A program made the position numbers and the translations under genes. Below the pieces are notes generated by a model, which had not been told where the DNA came from, ran no database searches, and saw only the letters and a list, made by a program, of their open reading frames with translations. Below, piece by piece: positions 46,801 through 59,317 of a stretch of DNA of 64,000 nt; within the stretch, counting starts at the first letter, position 1; each line of letters begins with the position of its first letter. Source of the DNA: Echria macrotheca (lineage: Eukaryota; Ascomycota; Sordariomycetes; Sordariales; Schizotheciaceae); NCBI GenBank assembly GCA_030411725.1, contig MU839827.1, forward strand, positions 1,178,001-1,242,000. The letters are read 5' to 3'.

Positions 46801-47572
46801 CTTCCTCTTGCATACTAGCCACGTTGTACAGAATGACATCTCTTGCCCGCGGCCGCCTCCACGAAAGTGTTCCTGTCCCTCAACAACGAAACATAGATCC
46901 CGGTCTCTGAGGATGTCAACAAAGACCTCAAAAACCGACGAGTACTCATTCGCCAATATCATGGGCCCAGAAGTACCGGATAATCAACGATAATGTGTCA
47001 GACCTACAATCAGGTAAACCACTATTTTCAACAAGGTATATATAAAGATTTGGATAGCTATAGAGAGATTATATATACAGGCCAAGGGGGGGCTATATAA
47101 CGCATCGCACATGAGAAGAGCGGCGGCGGCGGCATATACACACACTTTTCAGCCTTAGCTAGAGAGAGATATGATGATAGCCAAGAATCGAAGTTAAGAG
47201 GATGGGGATATATATAAAAAAGATAAGAAAATATAAAAAACACCTATTGAAGAAATGAGAAAAAAAGAGAGGTGTGGTTGACGAAACAGGTAGAGAGAGA
47301 GTGTGTGTGAGAGAGAGGGAGGAGATTTTTGGTTTAAATCCTTTGTTAGGTGGTGTCTATGCAATACCCCTTTCTCTTTTCTTTTTTGTCTTCCCTCTGC
47401 TCTCTCCCGTTCAACCACCCACCTTCCCCTCTCCTCTCAATTTCCCCCAAGGTCATCATCATTGGATTGGATACGCCTTCACTAGCACCCCCCCAAAAAG
47501 CCTTCCCATTTCCATTTGGCGCGTCTTCTTCCCCTCATTAACAACAACACCAACCACGACAACCCCTTCTCT
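43812..47572. other. 3.8-kb spacer, gdhA promoter side
   Basis: No supported gene. The proximal 700 bp are the gdhA upstream region (TATA-like and CCAAT elements listed separately). The right end, about 47040-47330, is AT- and GAGA-rich and lies 3' of the Rds1-like gene. Confidence 0.5.
43967..43974 (-). promoter_or_regulatory. TATA-like element upstream of gdhA
   Basis: ATATATAT about 155 bp upstream of the gdhA ATG, with an inverted CCAAT (ATTGG at 44520-44524) further upstream. Position and sequence suit a strongly expressed metabolic gene; binding is inferred. Confidence 0.35.
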
Positions 47573-48588
47573 TTACGAGGCTTGCATCACCATAGGCCCG
47601 GCAAGAATGATATCATCCGAGATGACACCATTAAGCGGCCCCTGGCTGGTAAGCGTCACGTACGTGATACCCGCCAGCCCCTGGGGGACTTGGCACCCAG
47701 TACCAGGCGTGAAGGCAGTAAAGGCGGTGCCGCCGGGGAGCCCGCCCGTGGTGAAGCCGCAGAACTGGGCCTGGGCGGCCGCGTCCGACTGCAGCTGGAT
47801 CGTAGCACCGGCCTGGATGGCGGTGGCGCTCTGGCCGGCGGCCATGGTGAGCGTGGGGAAGGCCGTGAGCACCAGATTGCTGCCGCTCGGGCAGCTCGAG
47901 ATGAACGGCGCGGCGAGCGAGAAGACCATCTTGGCCGAGAGGGGCGTGTCGAAGGCCTGCGGGACCGGGTTGACCTTGGAGGCGACGCGGATGACGGCCT
48001 GGTGGCGGGCCTCAATGGTGAGGATGGTGGCGGCCGTCGTGAGGATGCCCGGGTCGGCGAGGAGCTTGGCGGCGCCGGCGTAGGCCGACACGCCGACGTT
48101 CTCGAGGACGGCGGCCGTGGCCACCATGCTGGCGGCGTCGGTGAAGCCAAAGTTGTACGTGCACGCCTGCACCGGCTGGGTGCCGGCCTGGGCGATGGCG
48201 CTCTGCAGGGCGATGACGTGGGCCTCCTCTGTCTTGCCGATGTTGACCAGCTCGTTGACCTGCTCCTGTGTCAGGCCGAGGGCGATGAACTGGTCGGCCG
48301 GGAACTGCTGGAATCCTGTCCTGTAGAAATCCTCCTCGAGAAGCTCCAGGGTGAGCGCGCTGTGAACCGTGTTAGTCACATTTCCCGTACTATCTGTCGG
48401 CTGACTTCTTACAATTGGAGGATATCAATATCGGTGAGACCGGCGGCTTGAGCGAGCGCGTTCTGGCGCCTCAGGACCTCGTGGATCTTCATTTGCCCCT
48501 TTGTCAACTTGGGCGCCGCCGGTGCCGCCGAGGCGAAAGCTGCCAGCCCCGCAACGACCGCCCCGAGTGTCTTGGTGATGGAAGGCAT
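47573..48588 (-). CDS. Secreted ferritin-fold stress protein, Rds1-like
   Basis: Exons (minus) 48588-48413 and 48359-47573 join in frame to 320 residues. A signal peptide is visible (MPSITKTLGAVVAGLAAFASAAPA), so it is likely secreted or wall-bound. The body matches the Rds1/ferritin-like group of fungal proteins. The di-iron type ligand set appears kept: Glu64 in TLELLEEDFY, E103-x2-H106 in GKTEEAH, Glu145 in VLENVG, and E175-x2-H178 in TIEARHQ. The C-terminal 130 residues form a beta-rich, Ala/Gly/Thr-rich domain with QFCGFTTGGLPGGTAFT. Rds1 homologues respond to nutrient and temperature stress; iron binding here is inferred from the residues only. Confidence 0.88.
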
Positions 48589-51483
48589 CTTGGAGGTTGT
48601 TGTCTGATTATGATTTCCCCCTTTTCTTTCCGATTTCCTCTTTGCTCCTAAACTCTTTCTTTCCTCCTTTTTCTTGTCCTCCTTTTCTGCTGCTGCAAGT
48701 CGATGTCGGTAAAAGGTTGAGCGCAAAGACCAGCCTGGCTGTCGATGAAGCGAAGTATATGTCTTGGATATTAAAACGATTACGCCGGTAGGACAAGAAG
48801 AGAGCGAATAGTTTCTTCAGAGAGAGACTGGACAGACCGAGCTGCTTTGAAGGAGAGTGAAAGCAGACCAGCGCTTTGGTGAGAGTGGGGGGAGGGGGGA
48901 AGAGGAGGAAAACGAACTGAATACAAGCGTTGACGGCTGTGAGGTAGAAGAGGGAGGGAAGGAAAGGGAAGGTAAGGTTATGCATGTGGGAAACGGGCAT
49001 GGATAAAAAAGAAAGATGAGTGGCAGCCAAGGCCAGGGCGAGGGTTGGCGGCTGCTCAACGTTCCGGACCCGCATCGTCGTCGGGAGCTTACTGCGGGCA
49101 ATGCGCGCATCTCCTCCAGAGGTGTTCCGGTGAACGTACTCTACAGGGTCCAACACGCCGCCAAGCTTCTGCCCCGGGATATTCAGATGGCAGGAGGGCC
49201 ATACTGTGTGGTAGGGCGCCCGAGGGCCGGTGTTTCGTTTCGCGGCCCCTTGCTGCGACACTTAGCACCTGAACCCAGCCGGAGCAGACGGCTGTCGTCG
49301 TTGTCGTCGGCTCTGAGGCTCGAGGGGGCAGCCAATCGGGCATGTCGTCAACTTGGGACGAGAGAACCGTCCCCTGGCTCGGGACCCGGGAAGCGCTTTG
49401 GACCGTTGTGCTCGCGTGCATGGCCAAGCCGTCGCACAGGGAGCCCCTCCATGGCAGGGGGGTTGCGAGTGTCTGTGACGTTGGCGCCCACGGTTCCCGT
49501 CTCAGCCATGTTTCAATGCCGCGGACGACGTCGGACCCGGCCTTTTTCCTCTTGCGCCCCCATTGTCTTTCTCGACAGAGTCGAATCTCTGCGACAGTGC
49601 ATCTCGCTTCCGAGCCATGCGGACGGTGGGGTCGATGCTGCCATGCTGCGTGCAGTGCAGCCAAGATAAGGTTTGTCTCATCTTTTTGCTTCCCGACCGG
49701 CCGCCCCACAAGCCCTGACCATCCGCTCGCTGCTCCGTCGCCGGCTGCTGCTCGGAGGAGGCCCCGACTTGGAGATCCCCACTGCATGCGTTTCCATCCC
49801 ACGCTTCCACGACTCGGCCATTTTCTTCAGTCGCCTCCATCTCGCGACTGGTCATGAGAGTATCCGAAAAAGAAATCCACATCGCGAGAAACGCATCAGG
49901 TCGTCCGTCAGTCTGGAGGGGATGGTGAGTGAACTCGTCACTGCAACCCACGACCAGGGTCCGCTACTCCGTACAGAGCTTCCAAAAAAGGTCGGGGGTC
50001 CAAGATCTTGGAAACGTCAGAGGCAAACGACCTTAAATCTCGTCCTAGATCGCGCCTTTCCCCATTTGACGCCGCAGCCCGCGCTGCTGTACACTAAGCC
50101 GCAATCCTGGGCTAAACACCACCGTCCCAACCATCGCCAAGCCTTGGGGAGGGAAAAGGTTGCGTCCGTCCGTACCCATCCTGGCCCCCGGCTCAGTTTC
50201 ATCGAAACCTCCAGTTCATCTCGCCAGCGCGAAAGGTTGGTCTAGTGTACAGTAGTTGTTTTTTGTCTTGTGATGGAACCCTGCTCCCGTTGGTAAGGAT
50301 GTTTGTGTGGACCAACTGATTCTAAAGAAAATCCAAACATCGGCGAGCCAAACGAACGGGGATGATAGCAAGAGCCTAGGAATGAGATTACCAACAACAT
50401 ACCTGATTCTACGTGGATGTGTAGATACTCAACCCCATACTAAACCGTAGCTAAACCCAAAGAAGATCCATTCCACCCTTCCCACCTGAATCAGCCCGAG
50501 AAACCCAAGAAAAGCGCACCATAGAGAGTCCAAACCGAGATCAGATACAGTCCCGACCCAAACCACAAAAACAACAAGAAAATCATCCATTCTCCTCCCT
50601 TCTCATCCCGTCCTCCGTTCCGATCACCTAGCTCACAAGAGATAAGAGAAAGACCCCCGGTTTGCCAAGCACCCAAGTAGTCTCAGACCTCCGAGCCTTG
50701 TAGATCACCCATGATCCGATATCTAAAAACTGTCCTGCCGGAACCATCTAGACTTGGACAAGGCCGTGTCGCAAAAGCCCACCACCACCTGCTCCTCGCC
50801 CCGGCTCGGAATAAAGTCGAGTCCATGGCTTCCGACCCTTCCATGCATGGGTTGCTAAATTGCCGGATCGCCCCAGCGTGTCTGAGCCTTATTCCGGATC
50901 GCCAATCTTCCCCCTTCCATCCTTAACCTTAACCTTCCTCGACGTGACACTCGACAATTAGCCTGCACCATCCCGTGAAACCATTACGCCATGCACTGTT
51001 CTGCGAGTCTGTAAAACTAGCTGAAATGCAAAGCCAACATCAATTTTTTTGCTCGTCTTTGCTTATTACCTGGTCCCTTCTGTATACTCTTCTGGAACCT
51101 CCGCTACTGTCCTTCCTCCACCGCTTTCCCATCCTCCGTTTTGACCCCCTCCCTTCGATAGCACTATCTAGCCAACAACTACCATCTGATACTTCTGCTG
51201 GGAAAAACACAATATTCCCCTCCCTACTACGCTTGAAAATGCTACCCCCTATCGACACCTATATTCCGTCTTGCCAAGTTCGCTGTATGTCGAGCCCCAC
51301 GGTTTGTGTCAATCTTTCTCACGTCATGCCAACGAGACCAGTTCTTCTGTTTTCACTTGTTCTGCGGCTCCTAGCATCACCTAGCGGCGCTAGTCGGGAT
51401 ATCACTCCGACTAGCAACAACACCCAGCTCTTAAAGCGCGTACGGGTTGAGCGAGCGGATCGTCAGGCACCTGTTTTTTCCTG
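48589..51483. other. 2.9-kb spacer upstream of the Rds1-like gene and 3' of ssd1
   Basis: No supported gene. Overlapping open frames of 149-237 codons on both strands at 49016-49951 show no domain and mirror each other, as expected of GC-rich non-coding DNA. The region 48600-49020 is pyrimidine-rich and is probably the Rds1-like promoter and leader. Confidence 0.5.
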
Positions 51484-54400
51484 TTAGTGATCGGTAATCG
51501 CAGAAGGGAGAGTTTGCACATACGGTGGGCTCTTGCTGAGATCAGTCTTCAAGATGACCGGGACCCTAGTCATCTCCGTGACGTCTTGGATGTATTCACC
51601 ACCCTCCTCTCTCAGCTTGAAAAGCTTCAAGTACTTCTCCTTGTTGGTCAGGCGCGTCTCGGGCGCATCGGCCGTGGGAACCTTGGAGTCCGATCTGGTG
51701 CGGTGCAGGGTACCAGCAGCATCGGCGGGGGTCCTGGTAGGCGATCCGGGAACGCTCTGCGTCGGGCGCTCCGCCAGAGACGCACCGGCCATGGCTTCCG
51801 TGATATCGGAAGCGTTGTCCTCGTCATCGTCAAAGAGGGCATCCACGTCGTCGGTCGAGATGGTACCCGTCTCCGTCTGCTTACGGGCAGCCTCCTCTCT
51901 CTCCTTCTTGGCGCGCTCAGCCTCCTCGGCCTGACGAGCAGCAGCCATGGCGTGCGACATTCTCTGCGACGCAGCAGCCTTGGGTCGCTCGTCTTCCGGC
52001 ACGTAGGCCGAACTGGGAACACCCTTCTCCCAGTACAGCTCCAAAACTCTCTTCTCCTTACGGAACTCGGCCTTCTTGAGCGGCAGCTGATCGCAATGGA
52101 CCCTCTTCTCGAAGCCCCACTCGGGAATGAGCACATCAAACGCCGATTCGTAGACACAGACGACAATGCCTTCGCTGATGAGGTCGCCGTTGACTTCCAG
52201 GCGCTTCTTATCCATGGCCCTGCAGGACTCAATGTGGATGCTCTGGTCCTGAGCATTCTGAGCAGAGTCCTTCTTGGTGTTGCATGACTCGACGGTCTTA
52301 ACGAGATTCTCCAGCTCCTCGCTGTACTCGATCTTGCCATCGGAAAGGACTGACTCAAGCTGGCGGTGGACGAGGATATCCGCATAGCGCTTCGTCGGGC
52401 TGGTAAAATGAGTGTAAAGAGGCAGGTTGAGCGCATAGTGGGGCCAAAGATGCTTCACCGTTTTGCCGGCAATGTAGTATTTAGCGCGCTGCATTGACTT
52501 CAGGAGCAGGGTTTCCATCCCCTTTCTGATGTCGTGATCTTCGACCTTGAACAAGCTGTTCTGAAGTGTGCCACTGCTGGTCGGGTCAATCTCGTAGCCG
52601 AGCGCCGTCATTCGCTCAACGAATGTCTGCAGGCGGCGCGAGTTGGGAGGAGATTGCCGGCGCAGGAGCGCCTTCTCGGGCAGGCCCTCGGCCAGGCGCT
52701 GCGCGACAGCGGCATTGGTCTTGTGCATCAACTCCTCAACAAGCTCCGTTGCCGGGCTCGAGTCAAACAGGTTGTGCTTGACCGGAACATTCTCATCGTC
52801 GAGCTGCTGCAGGAGACGCAGCGGAGCAATAGGCTCACCACCGGCCCCGAGGCGTGCCTCGCGGAATTTCTGAACAACAGCCTGAAGCCATTAGCGAACG
52901 CCAGCTCAAATATTTCCATGAACTTACATTGAGCAACTGAATGTCCTTGGCCTGAGCTACGTCATGCTTGAAGCCAGAAGGATTGGAGATGGCCTCGTCG
53001 ATCTGCGCAAGAGAGAGTTTGGCACCGCTCTTGACGATGCCCTTGCCGATCCAGATGTCGCCCTCCGCAACCGCGCCGTTCAGGGGGTTGACGTAGAAGA
53101 CGACACTAACGGTAAGCCGCTCCTTCTCCGGCACCAGAGAGCAAACATCGGTCGCGACCTTGGGCGGAAGGAGGGCACAGAACCTGTTGATGAGGTGGAC
53201 GGCCGTACCACGCTTCTTGGCCTCGCGGTCAGCCAGCGTGTTGGGCTTGACGAAATGAGTGACGTCGGGCACATGGACACCAATCTCCACCTTGCCATCG
53301 GGCAGCGACTTGATGTGGGCGCCGTTGCCGAGAACCTCGGAGCCGTCCAGGTCGAGGGTGAACACCTTCTCTTCGCGGAAATCACGGCGTGCGGCAATGG
53401 CCGCCTCGTCTTCCTTGGAAAGGCTCCAGTCCTGGAAGTTGGCACTGCGAATGACCGCCTCGGAAAACTCGTCCGATGAGAAGTTGTTGTCCCGGAGAAG
53501 GGCATCTGTCTCAATCTTCAGATCACCCATCTTGCCCAGCTTTTCAACGAGGGTACCGAACGGGTGCAGCGACGTGATGGGCCAGCGCTTGATGCAGGCC
53601 ACGAAGATCTGATCCGCATAATCCTGGTGCTTTTCAACGAAGTCGCGAGGGGCTTGCTCGGTTGGAATGGCAATCAGAGGAACACGTTTGTCGGTAGGCT
53701 TGAACCAGACGATCTTGGGCTTTTCCTGCGATCGGTTGTCCTGCTGGCGGCCACCACCATCTCGCGCAGCACGCTCGGCTTCTTGCTTCTCCTTGGTGGC
53801 CTGGCTGCTCGGTCTGAGCAGACCAAGCGTGCCGGAGAACATTTGTCCGGGCACACGCTCAATAACCGCAACAATGTGACCGGCGTAGAGGGGCTTCTGC
53901 TCGTCGTTGATCTCTTCCTCCTCGACAAGGAGAAGGCTCTGACCCTCGACTTCAACGTCGTCATTCTTCTTCTGCGTGGGTCGCTGTCTCAAGCTGCCAC
54001 GGCGACGAAGACCGCCTTCGCCATTTCCATCGTCACCATTGGCGTTGCCCTGGTTGTTTCCGGCCGTGGAGCCGGAGCGGGTATCGGTGACGTCCTTGCG
54101 CTTCTTCTTCTCTTCCTTCTCGCGCTTCTGAGACCACACCTCATCCACATCAAGAAGTTCAACAGCAACAAGGTCCCCTTCAAGAGCACGGTTGCGATCC
54201 TTGCTGCCGCAAATGAAAATGTCGGCATCCAGGAGACCATCCTGGGTCGAAACATAAGCATCGCTACGGTTCTTCTTGTTGACCCGAAGAATACCGGAAA
54301 CGAGCTGGCCATCGCCCAAAAGGGCAGGGAGCGTAGCCTGGGGAAGATAAGGAGTGAACAAAGTCTTGCGCTGCTGCTGCTGCGGCTGCTGCGATGCCAT

Positions 54401-55755
54401 CTGCGGGGCGTGCTGACTAGCTTGGAGACCGGCCATGTGTTGGCCGTTCATCTGGGCCACCTGAAGGGCCTGGAGCTGGCTGATCTGCATAGGCGTGAGC
54501 TGTTGGCCGGGGTAAAGACCTCCCATCATCATCTGCCCGGGAAGCTGAATGAGCTGGGGCTGCCCGGGGTACTGGAACGATCCAATCGACGAAATCGACT
54601 GGTGATTGACCGAGGCACGACTGCGGTGACCGGGCTGGAAGTTCTGGTTCTGGCCCGCGTTGCTCGACTGGTCCTGGCCTTGATTCTGGTTCTGGTTACG
54701 CCAGTTACCGTCAAAGTTGCGGGAGCCGGTTCGGGCGTGGCCACCGCGGCGAGGGAAGTCGCCGCCCTGACCCACGGAATCCGTTGAGAAGTGGCCTCCG
54801 CGGCCAGAGCCGCCACCACGCCCGTTGGCGCCAACAGCCATGCTCTGACTGCGGCCATGTCCGCCGCCGCGTCCACCACGGAACGAAGGTGTCTGTTGTA
54901 TCGGGGCCTCGGAGGGCGACTGGGCAGGTGCCGTGCCCTTGGCTTCGTCTTCCGGCTTTTCAGCCGAGCCGGAAGCACCAGGGGCGGGAAACTGAAAGCC
55001 AGATGTTGTGCGCTTCTGCTGAGCAAGCTCGGCCGCCTTCTTGGCATCGGCCAAGGCTAAAGAGTGCCGTCTTTGGTGACCGCCTCCGGCGTTTCCGCCG
55101 CGCCCGCCACGGCCGCCGGCATTCTCTCTTCCATGGTTTTGCGAGTTATCGAAGTTGCCAAAGTTGGACCCCGACGCCCCCGACGAGGGGGCCGGAGGGG
55201 GTCCCATACCCATGTTGGGGAGGGCCGACTGATTACGGCGATGTGATAATGGTTGGGTGGGCGGGTTCAGATTCACGTTTTGCTGCGGTAGCTGGGTCGG
55301 AAACTGAAAGCCGGCTTGCGGCGAAAGGTTTGTCATGGTGGGTTGTAGGGGGTTGAACCCGCCGGCCATGCCTTGGTTCTGGAGCATGCCCATGTTGACA
55401 TAGTGCTGTTGCGCAGCTTGGATTTGCTGTTGCTGCTGCAACAGCTCGAGCTGCTGCTGGATGGCAACCTGCTCCACTGTGAAGAAACTGGTTAGCATCA
55501 ATCCATCGACGCAAGACCTTGCGGTGGGGGATGGTCGACGTATGCGGTGCGGTGCGAAACAGCTTCCCTCGGCGATAGGGACGATGGTTTCTCGAAGTGG
55601 GGGCAGAAAAAAAAGGGGTACTCACTGTTGCCTGAGTTTGCAAACATGCTCATCAGCGGCGTCAGCTCAGAAGGACTCCGGCGATGAGCAATATGAAGAC
55701 GACGGCCGGCAGGGCCAGGGACGCCTCCAGACTGAGGCTGATTTTGCTGCTCCAT
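51484..55755 (-). CDS. ssd1: Ssd1-type RNA-binding translational repressor (inactive RNase II fold)
   Basis: Binds 5' leaders of wall-protein mRNAs and represses their translation under control of the NDR kinase Cbk1/COT1. Exons (minus) 55755-55626, 55476-52928 and 52881-51484 join in frame to 1358 residues. Residues 1-330 are Gln/Asn/Gly-rich and disordered. Cold-shock-like and RNB domains follow (about 430-1150), including SPTKRYADILVHRQLE. The RNB active-site segment reads TLDLDGSEVLGNGAHI, where active enzymes have an Asp cluster ending DDA, so nuclease activity is probably lost, as in other Ssd1 proteins. The N terminus carries five HxRxxS motifs (Ser29, 127, 182, 255, 295) and two FQFP docking motifs. 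Intron 1 is 149 nt; exon 1 encodes MEQQNQPQ... through SMFANSGN. The C-terminal 170 residues are charged and disordered. Confidence 0.95.
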
Positions 55756-57360
55756 GGCGGGCAGACGACTCGGGCTGCTGGGAGAGCGGGCGGGGTGCGG
55801 GCCGCTGGATTGAGGGATGCACGTCGAGTGCGAAGCAGCCCGTCCGGAGATGGATTCGGATGGTGATACGCAGCAATGCGCGGGAGTTGGGATCAGGCAG
55901 GGTTTGGATCGCTTGGGAGTAGGTGCGTGGATGCTTGGTTGCGGAGGCGTTGCCTAAGGACAGTTCGCGGCACGACGTTCAAATCCAAGGGGGTTAATGA
56001 AAGGATGGGAATGTGGTTTTTCGAGGGAATGTGGACAGAGAACAGCAGGATGGGGACGCTGGGAGGCGGGAGGCCGATGTGTGCTGTGGGAAGGAGGGAG
56101 CGAGGAGAAGAAAGCCGTGGTGGGTTGTGTGGTGTTGATGACGATGGGCAGCTCCTGGAGGTGCAGTCGAGCAGGAAGGTTGCCCCAGGCTGGGGCAACG
56201 GGCCACAGACCACCTCCCAGCACAGTGCTGCTGCTTGCTGCCCCGGTCCGCAGCAACGCGGGCAGCTCCTGGCCCGCCTGGGTACTACCGAAATGGAAAA
56301 GTGGAGGCCAACCCTGGACAAGTCGATAATCTTGGCTGGCGCTTTGAGACCGACACGGAGGCTGCGCAAGCCACCCTGGCCGTCCTGAATCAATGGATCT
56401 GGCGCCGAGGTCTTTACATACTATTCCACGAGCACATCGCCTCAGGGAGACCGTGGTGTGCGCTTTCAAAGATGTGGGCTCATGGAACTGGCGATGATGC
56501 ATGCAACGGCGAGCGGGTCGGGGCGGCAGTTTCTGTTTCTTGTGCAGTCGACCCCAAAAGTGCGCTTCTGCAATTCACCAGTTGTGGCAATGAGGGGTGA
56601 GGGGAAGCTCCGGGTTGGCTGGCCGCCGTCCAATGCGGCACACGCGGCGCTGACCTTTGCCCAGAAGACACGAGTTCCTTGCTTAGTCGTCGGTCTGTTA
56701 AACCGTCTGTTCTGTTAGTTGCTTGAGCTTAGCGGTGAGCAGCTACACTCGGCCGACAGCTTTGCGCTCTTTTCTGGACCAATGCGTAGCCAAAGAATCT
56801 AGCACTGTGTCGGAGGGCTGATGAAGATACGCCAATCGCACAGATCGCAAGCCCCAAAGATATCAGCACCCTCACTGCTCGGTGTGGATGTCCGTTCTTG
56901 AAGCCATCAATAAATAGCGGAGAGGTTATTAGCAGACTGCATGCTACAAACCCACTCAGCCGGACTACTAATAAATTGCACTTGGCTACACAGCGGAGCC
57001 AGGTTCGGGAAGTCGATACGTTGTAATCCGTGACTTTGCTCACAAGGGAACAGGGTTAGGGTCACAAAGACTGCGAACCCGCCAAGCCTGTGTGCAGGTG
57101 GCAAGCTGGACGCTTTATCCGACACCAGCCCGAACCACTGACACGGTTCCACCGATCGCGTTTCTTTTAGCGCGGTCGCGAAACACACCGAGGGTGATTC
57201 TAACCTCTCGAACTCTCGTTGCTTTTCTGTCGGCACAATCAACAATCTCCAATCTCCGTCTCCTTACAAAGACGAACACCGGCGGGATTTCGAGACCTCG
57301 AGACCGGCAATCCGAGTCATGGCCGTGTAGTGCTCGGCCTTTCCCGTCGACGCTGTGAAG
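55756..57360. promoter_or_regulatory. 1.6-kb divergent promoter region of ssd1 and gle1
   Basis: Non-coding region between divergent genes, with no recognisable gene inside. Long leaders are plausible for ssd1. Short open frames of 60-180 codons overlap on both strands without protein signatures. Confidence 0.5.
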
Positions 57361-59027
57361 ATGGCGGGCTCCTCTCCCGCACCACGACGAAGCCACCAGT
57401 GGCAGAGCCCGCAACGGTCCGCGGTCCTCGGCGACATACTCAACGATGACCGGAACTCGGAATCGCGGCACCGAATACTACTCGAGGCGGCGAAGAAGGA
57501 ACACGACCGCGTCAGGGAAGAGGCAGAGAGAGTGTACCGGGACCACCTCCAGAAAGAGGAGCACGCAAAGCTTCTCGCGGAGAGGAAGAAGGAGGAGGAG
57601 AGGATCCGAAACGAAGAGCTCCTTGCCGCAGAGCGCTTCAGGCTTCTCGCGTTGAAGGAGAAGAAGGTCGAGATCCCAGAGATACCCCCCACACCGACGG
57701 CACCGGAACCCGTCAAGAAAACAGCTCCGGCCAGTACCACGCCTGGACAGACGCCAACCGCGAATGGCACGAACGGAACTCCAGCGTCACCACCGACGCT
57801 GCCTCCTCTCAAATCCGGGAATATCTTTGGTCTCCCCAAACCACAGGCTACCTCACAGTCTACGTCCTTACCGTCTTTGACGGGGCTTCTAGCCAAAACT
57901 CCAGCGCCCACAGCGCCAGCTTCTCAGGCTCCAAGTACAGTTGCGGGAGGGAGCAGTCTTTTTGGGGCGAACGCGCAGGCCAATGGCGTGAAGCCACCCT
58001 CGGTCCAAGATGTCGCGACAGAGACGACTCTGGACAGGCACAGCGTGATTCACAAGAACCTCAAAACCCTTCGCAAGTCCTTGGCGGACCAAGCGAAGAG
58101 CAACAAGGCCCTGAAGGACAGGATGGGGGATATGCGACGCGAGATACGTAAGAGTGTCGGGCAGCTCACGGGGGGTGCGCCCGGTGTCAACCGCACACAG
58201 GTAAGACAAAACTCGACGATGTTTGCTACCAGTAGTCAAGCTGACACACGTCCTAGCAATCCAAAATCACCGGGCTGCTACGAGAGGCGCTTGCCAACAA
58301 TGTGCAATCGCAACTGGTTGACCCGAGTGACTATGTCATCGAGCCGCGACCCGCGACAGGACAGAACGCCGGCCCTCTCCCATCCCTCTTCCTCTACCTA
58401 CTTAACATCTTCTCCAAAGCCACTATATCACAGTTTATAAACGAAGCGGCCGCCCGGCCCGAAACGGCCGACCCCGTTGGCGTCTGCGTGGCGGCCACCT
58501 TCTCGGAGCCCGATTTCCACTGGCGCGGCGCCCCGCTGATCGACATCCTCCTCGCAAAGTTTCGCATCGTCTGCCCCGTGCTGTTCGGCTACCGCGGCAG
58601 CGAGAAGACGGAGCAGGGCCGCGCGCGGCTCGGCTGGTGGAAGGACAACGGCCGCTGGGTGCCCGAGCAGCAGCACATGGATCGCATGACGGGCCTCGGC
58701 GCCGGCTTCGCCGCCATCTCGCTGCGCAAGTTCGCAATGTCCAAGAAGCAAAACCCATACCCGCCGCGGAACTACTGGTCGGCCATGGCGCGCATCGTCA
58801 ACACGCCGCCGGCCGACATGTCGAGCACGCAGTGCGTCGTGCTGAAGTCCATGATCCAGAACTACGAGATCAAATTTATCGAGGCGTACGGGAACGCCGC
58901 GCTGGCGGCGCTGAGGCTGTGTCTGGTCGAGTTCCCGGCCAGAGCGGTCGACAAGACGCCGGCGGTTCACTCGCTGGAAGTCCTCGGACAGCTTCTCAGG
59001 AAGGATGCGGGTCTGGTGCTTGGGTGA
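57361..59027 (+). CDS. gle1: mRNA-export nucleoporin Gle1
   Basis: Acts at the cytoplasmic face of the nuclear pore, where with inositol hexakisphosphate it activates the DEAD-box ATPase Dbp5 to release exported mRNPs. Exons 57361-58200 and 58257-59027 join in frame to 536 residues, the usual fungal size. Seen: a highly charged helical stretch at about 30-105 (AAKKEHDRVREEAERVYRD and following), a Pro/Thr/Ala linker with FGLP/LFGAN-type pieces, a second helix near 220-270, then the conserved Gle1 domain (QSKITGLLREALANN, VCPVLFGYRGSEKTEQGRAR, GWWKDNGRW, MTGLGAGFAAISLR). The frame runs 6 nt further 5' only through a GTG; the ATG at 57361 is the start. Confidence 0.95.
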
Positions 59028-59317
59028 CACTAACGGCGTTCCAGGGGAGATATGACGGACGGGTTTGGTTCGGATCGGTTCTCGATTTTAGAAGCGGGCA
59101 TTAAAATCGGGAAGGGTTGGACGGTCATCACGGCGATCATAGTAGCATTGTGGTGTGTGGTCAGGCTTAGATACCCGATATAGCCCTAGCGAAAGAATAA
59201 AGACAACATCCAAAACGCCTCATCAGGGGAGCCATATCTCCCTTCCCCCATCCCCTATTCTAAGAGAGCCTTACAAAGAAAGGAGATACTAGTACAAACG
59301 TCGCATCCGTCAGTGTA

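Noticed and set aside
49016..49951. Overlapping 149-237-codon frames on both strands
   Set aside because: No recognisable domain, no splice structure, and mutual overlap on opposite strands; typical of GC-rich non-coding DNA.
53564..54787. 407-codon open frame on the + strand
   Set aside because: Antisense to ssd1 exon 2; low-complexity Leu/Val-rich translation without motifs, while the minus strand encodes conserved Ssd1.
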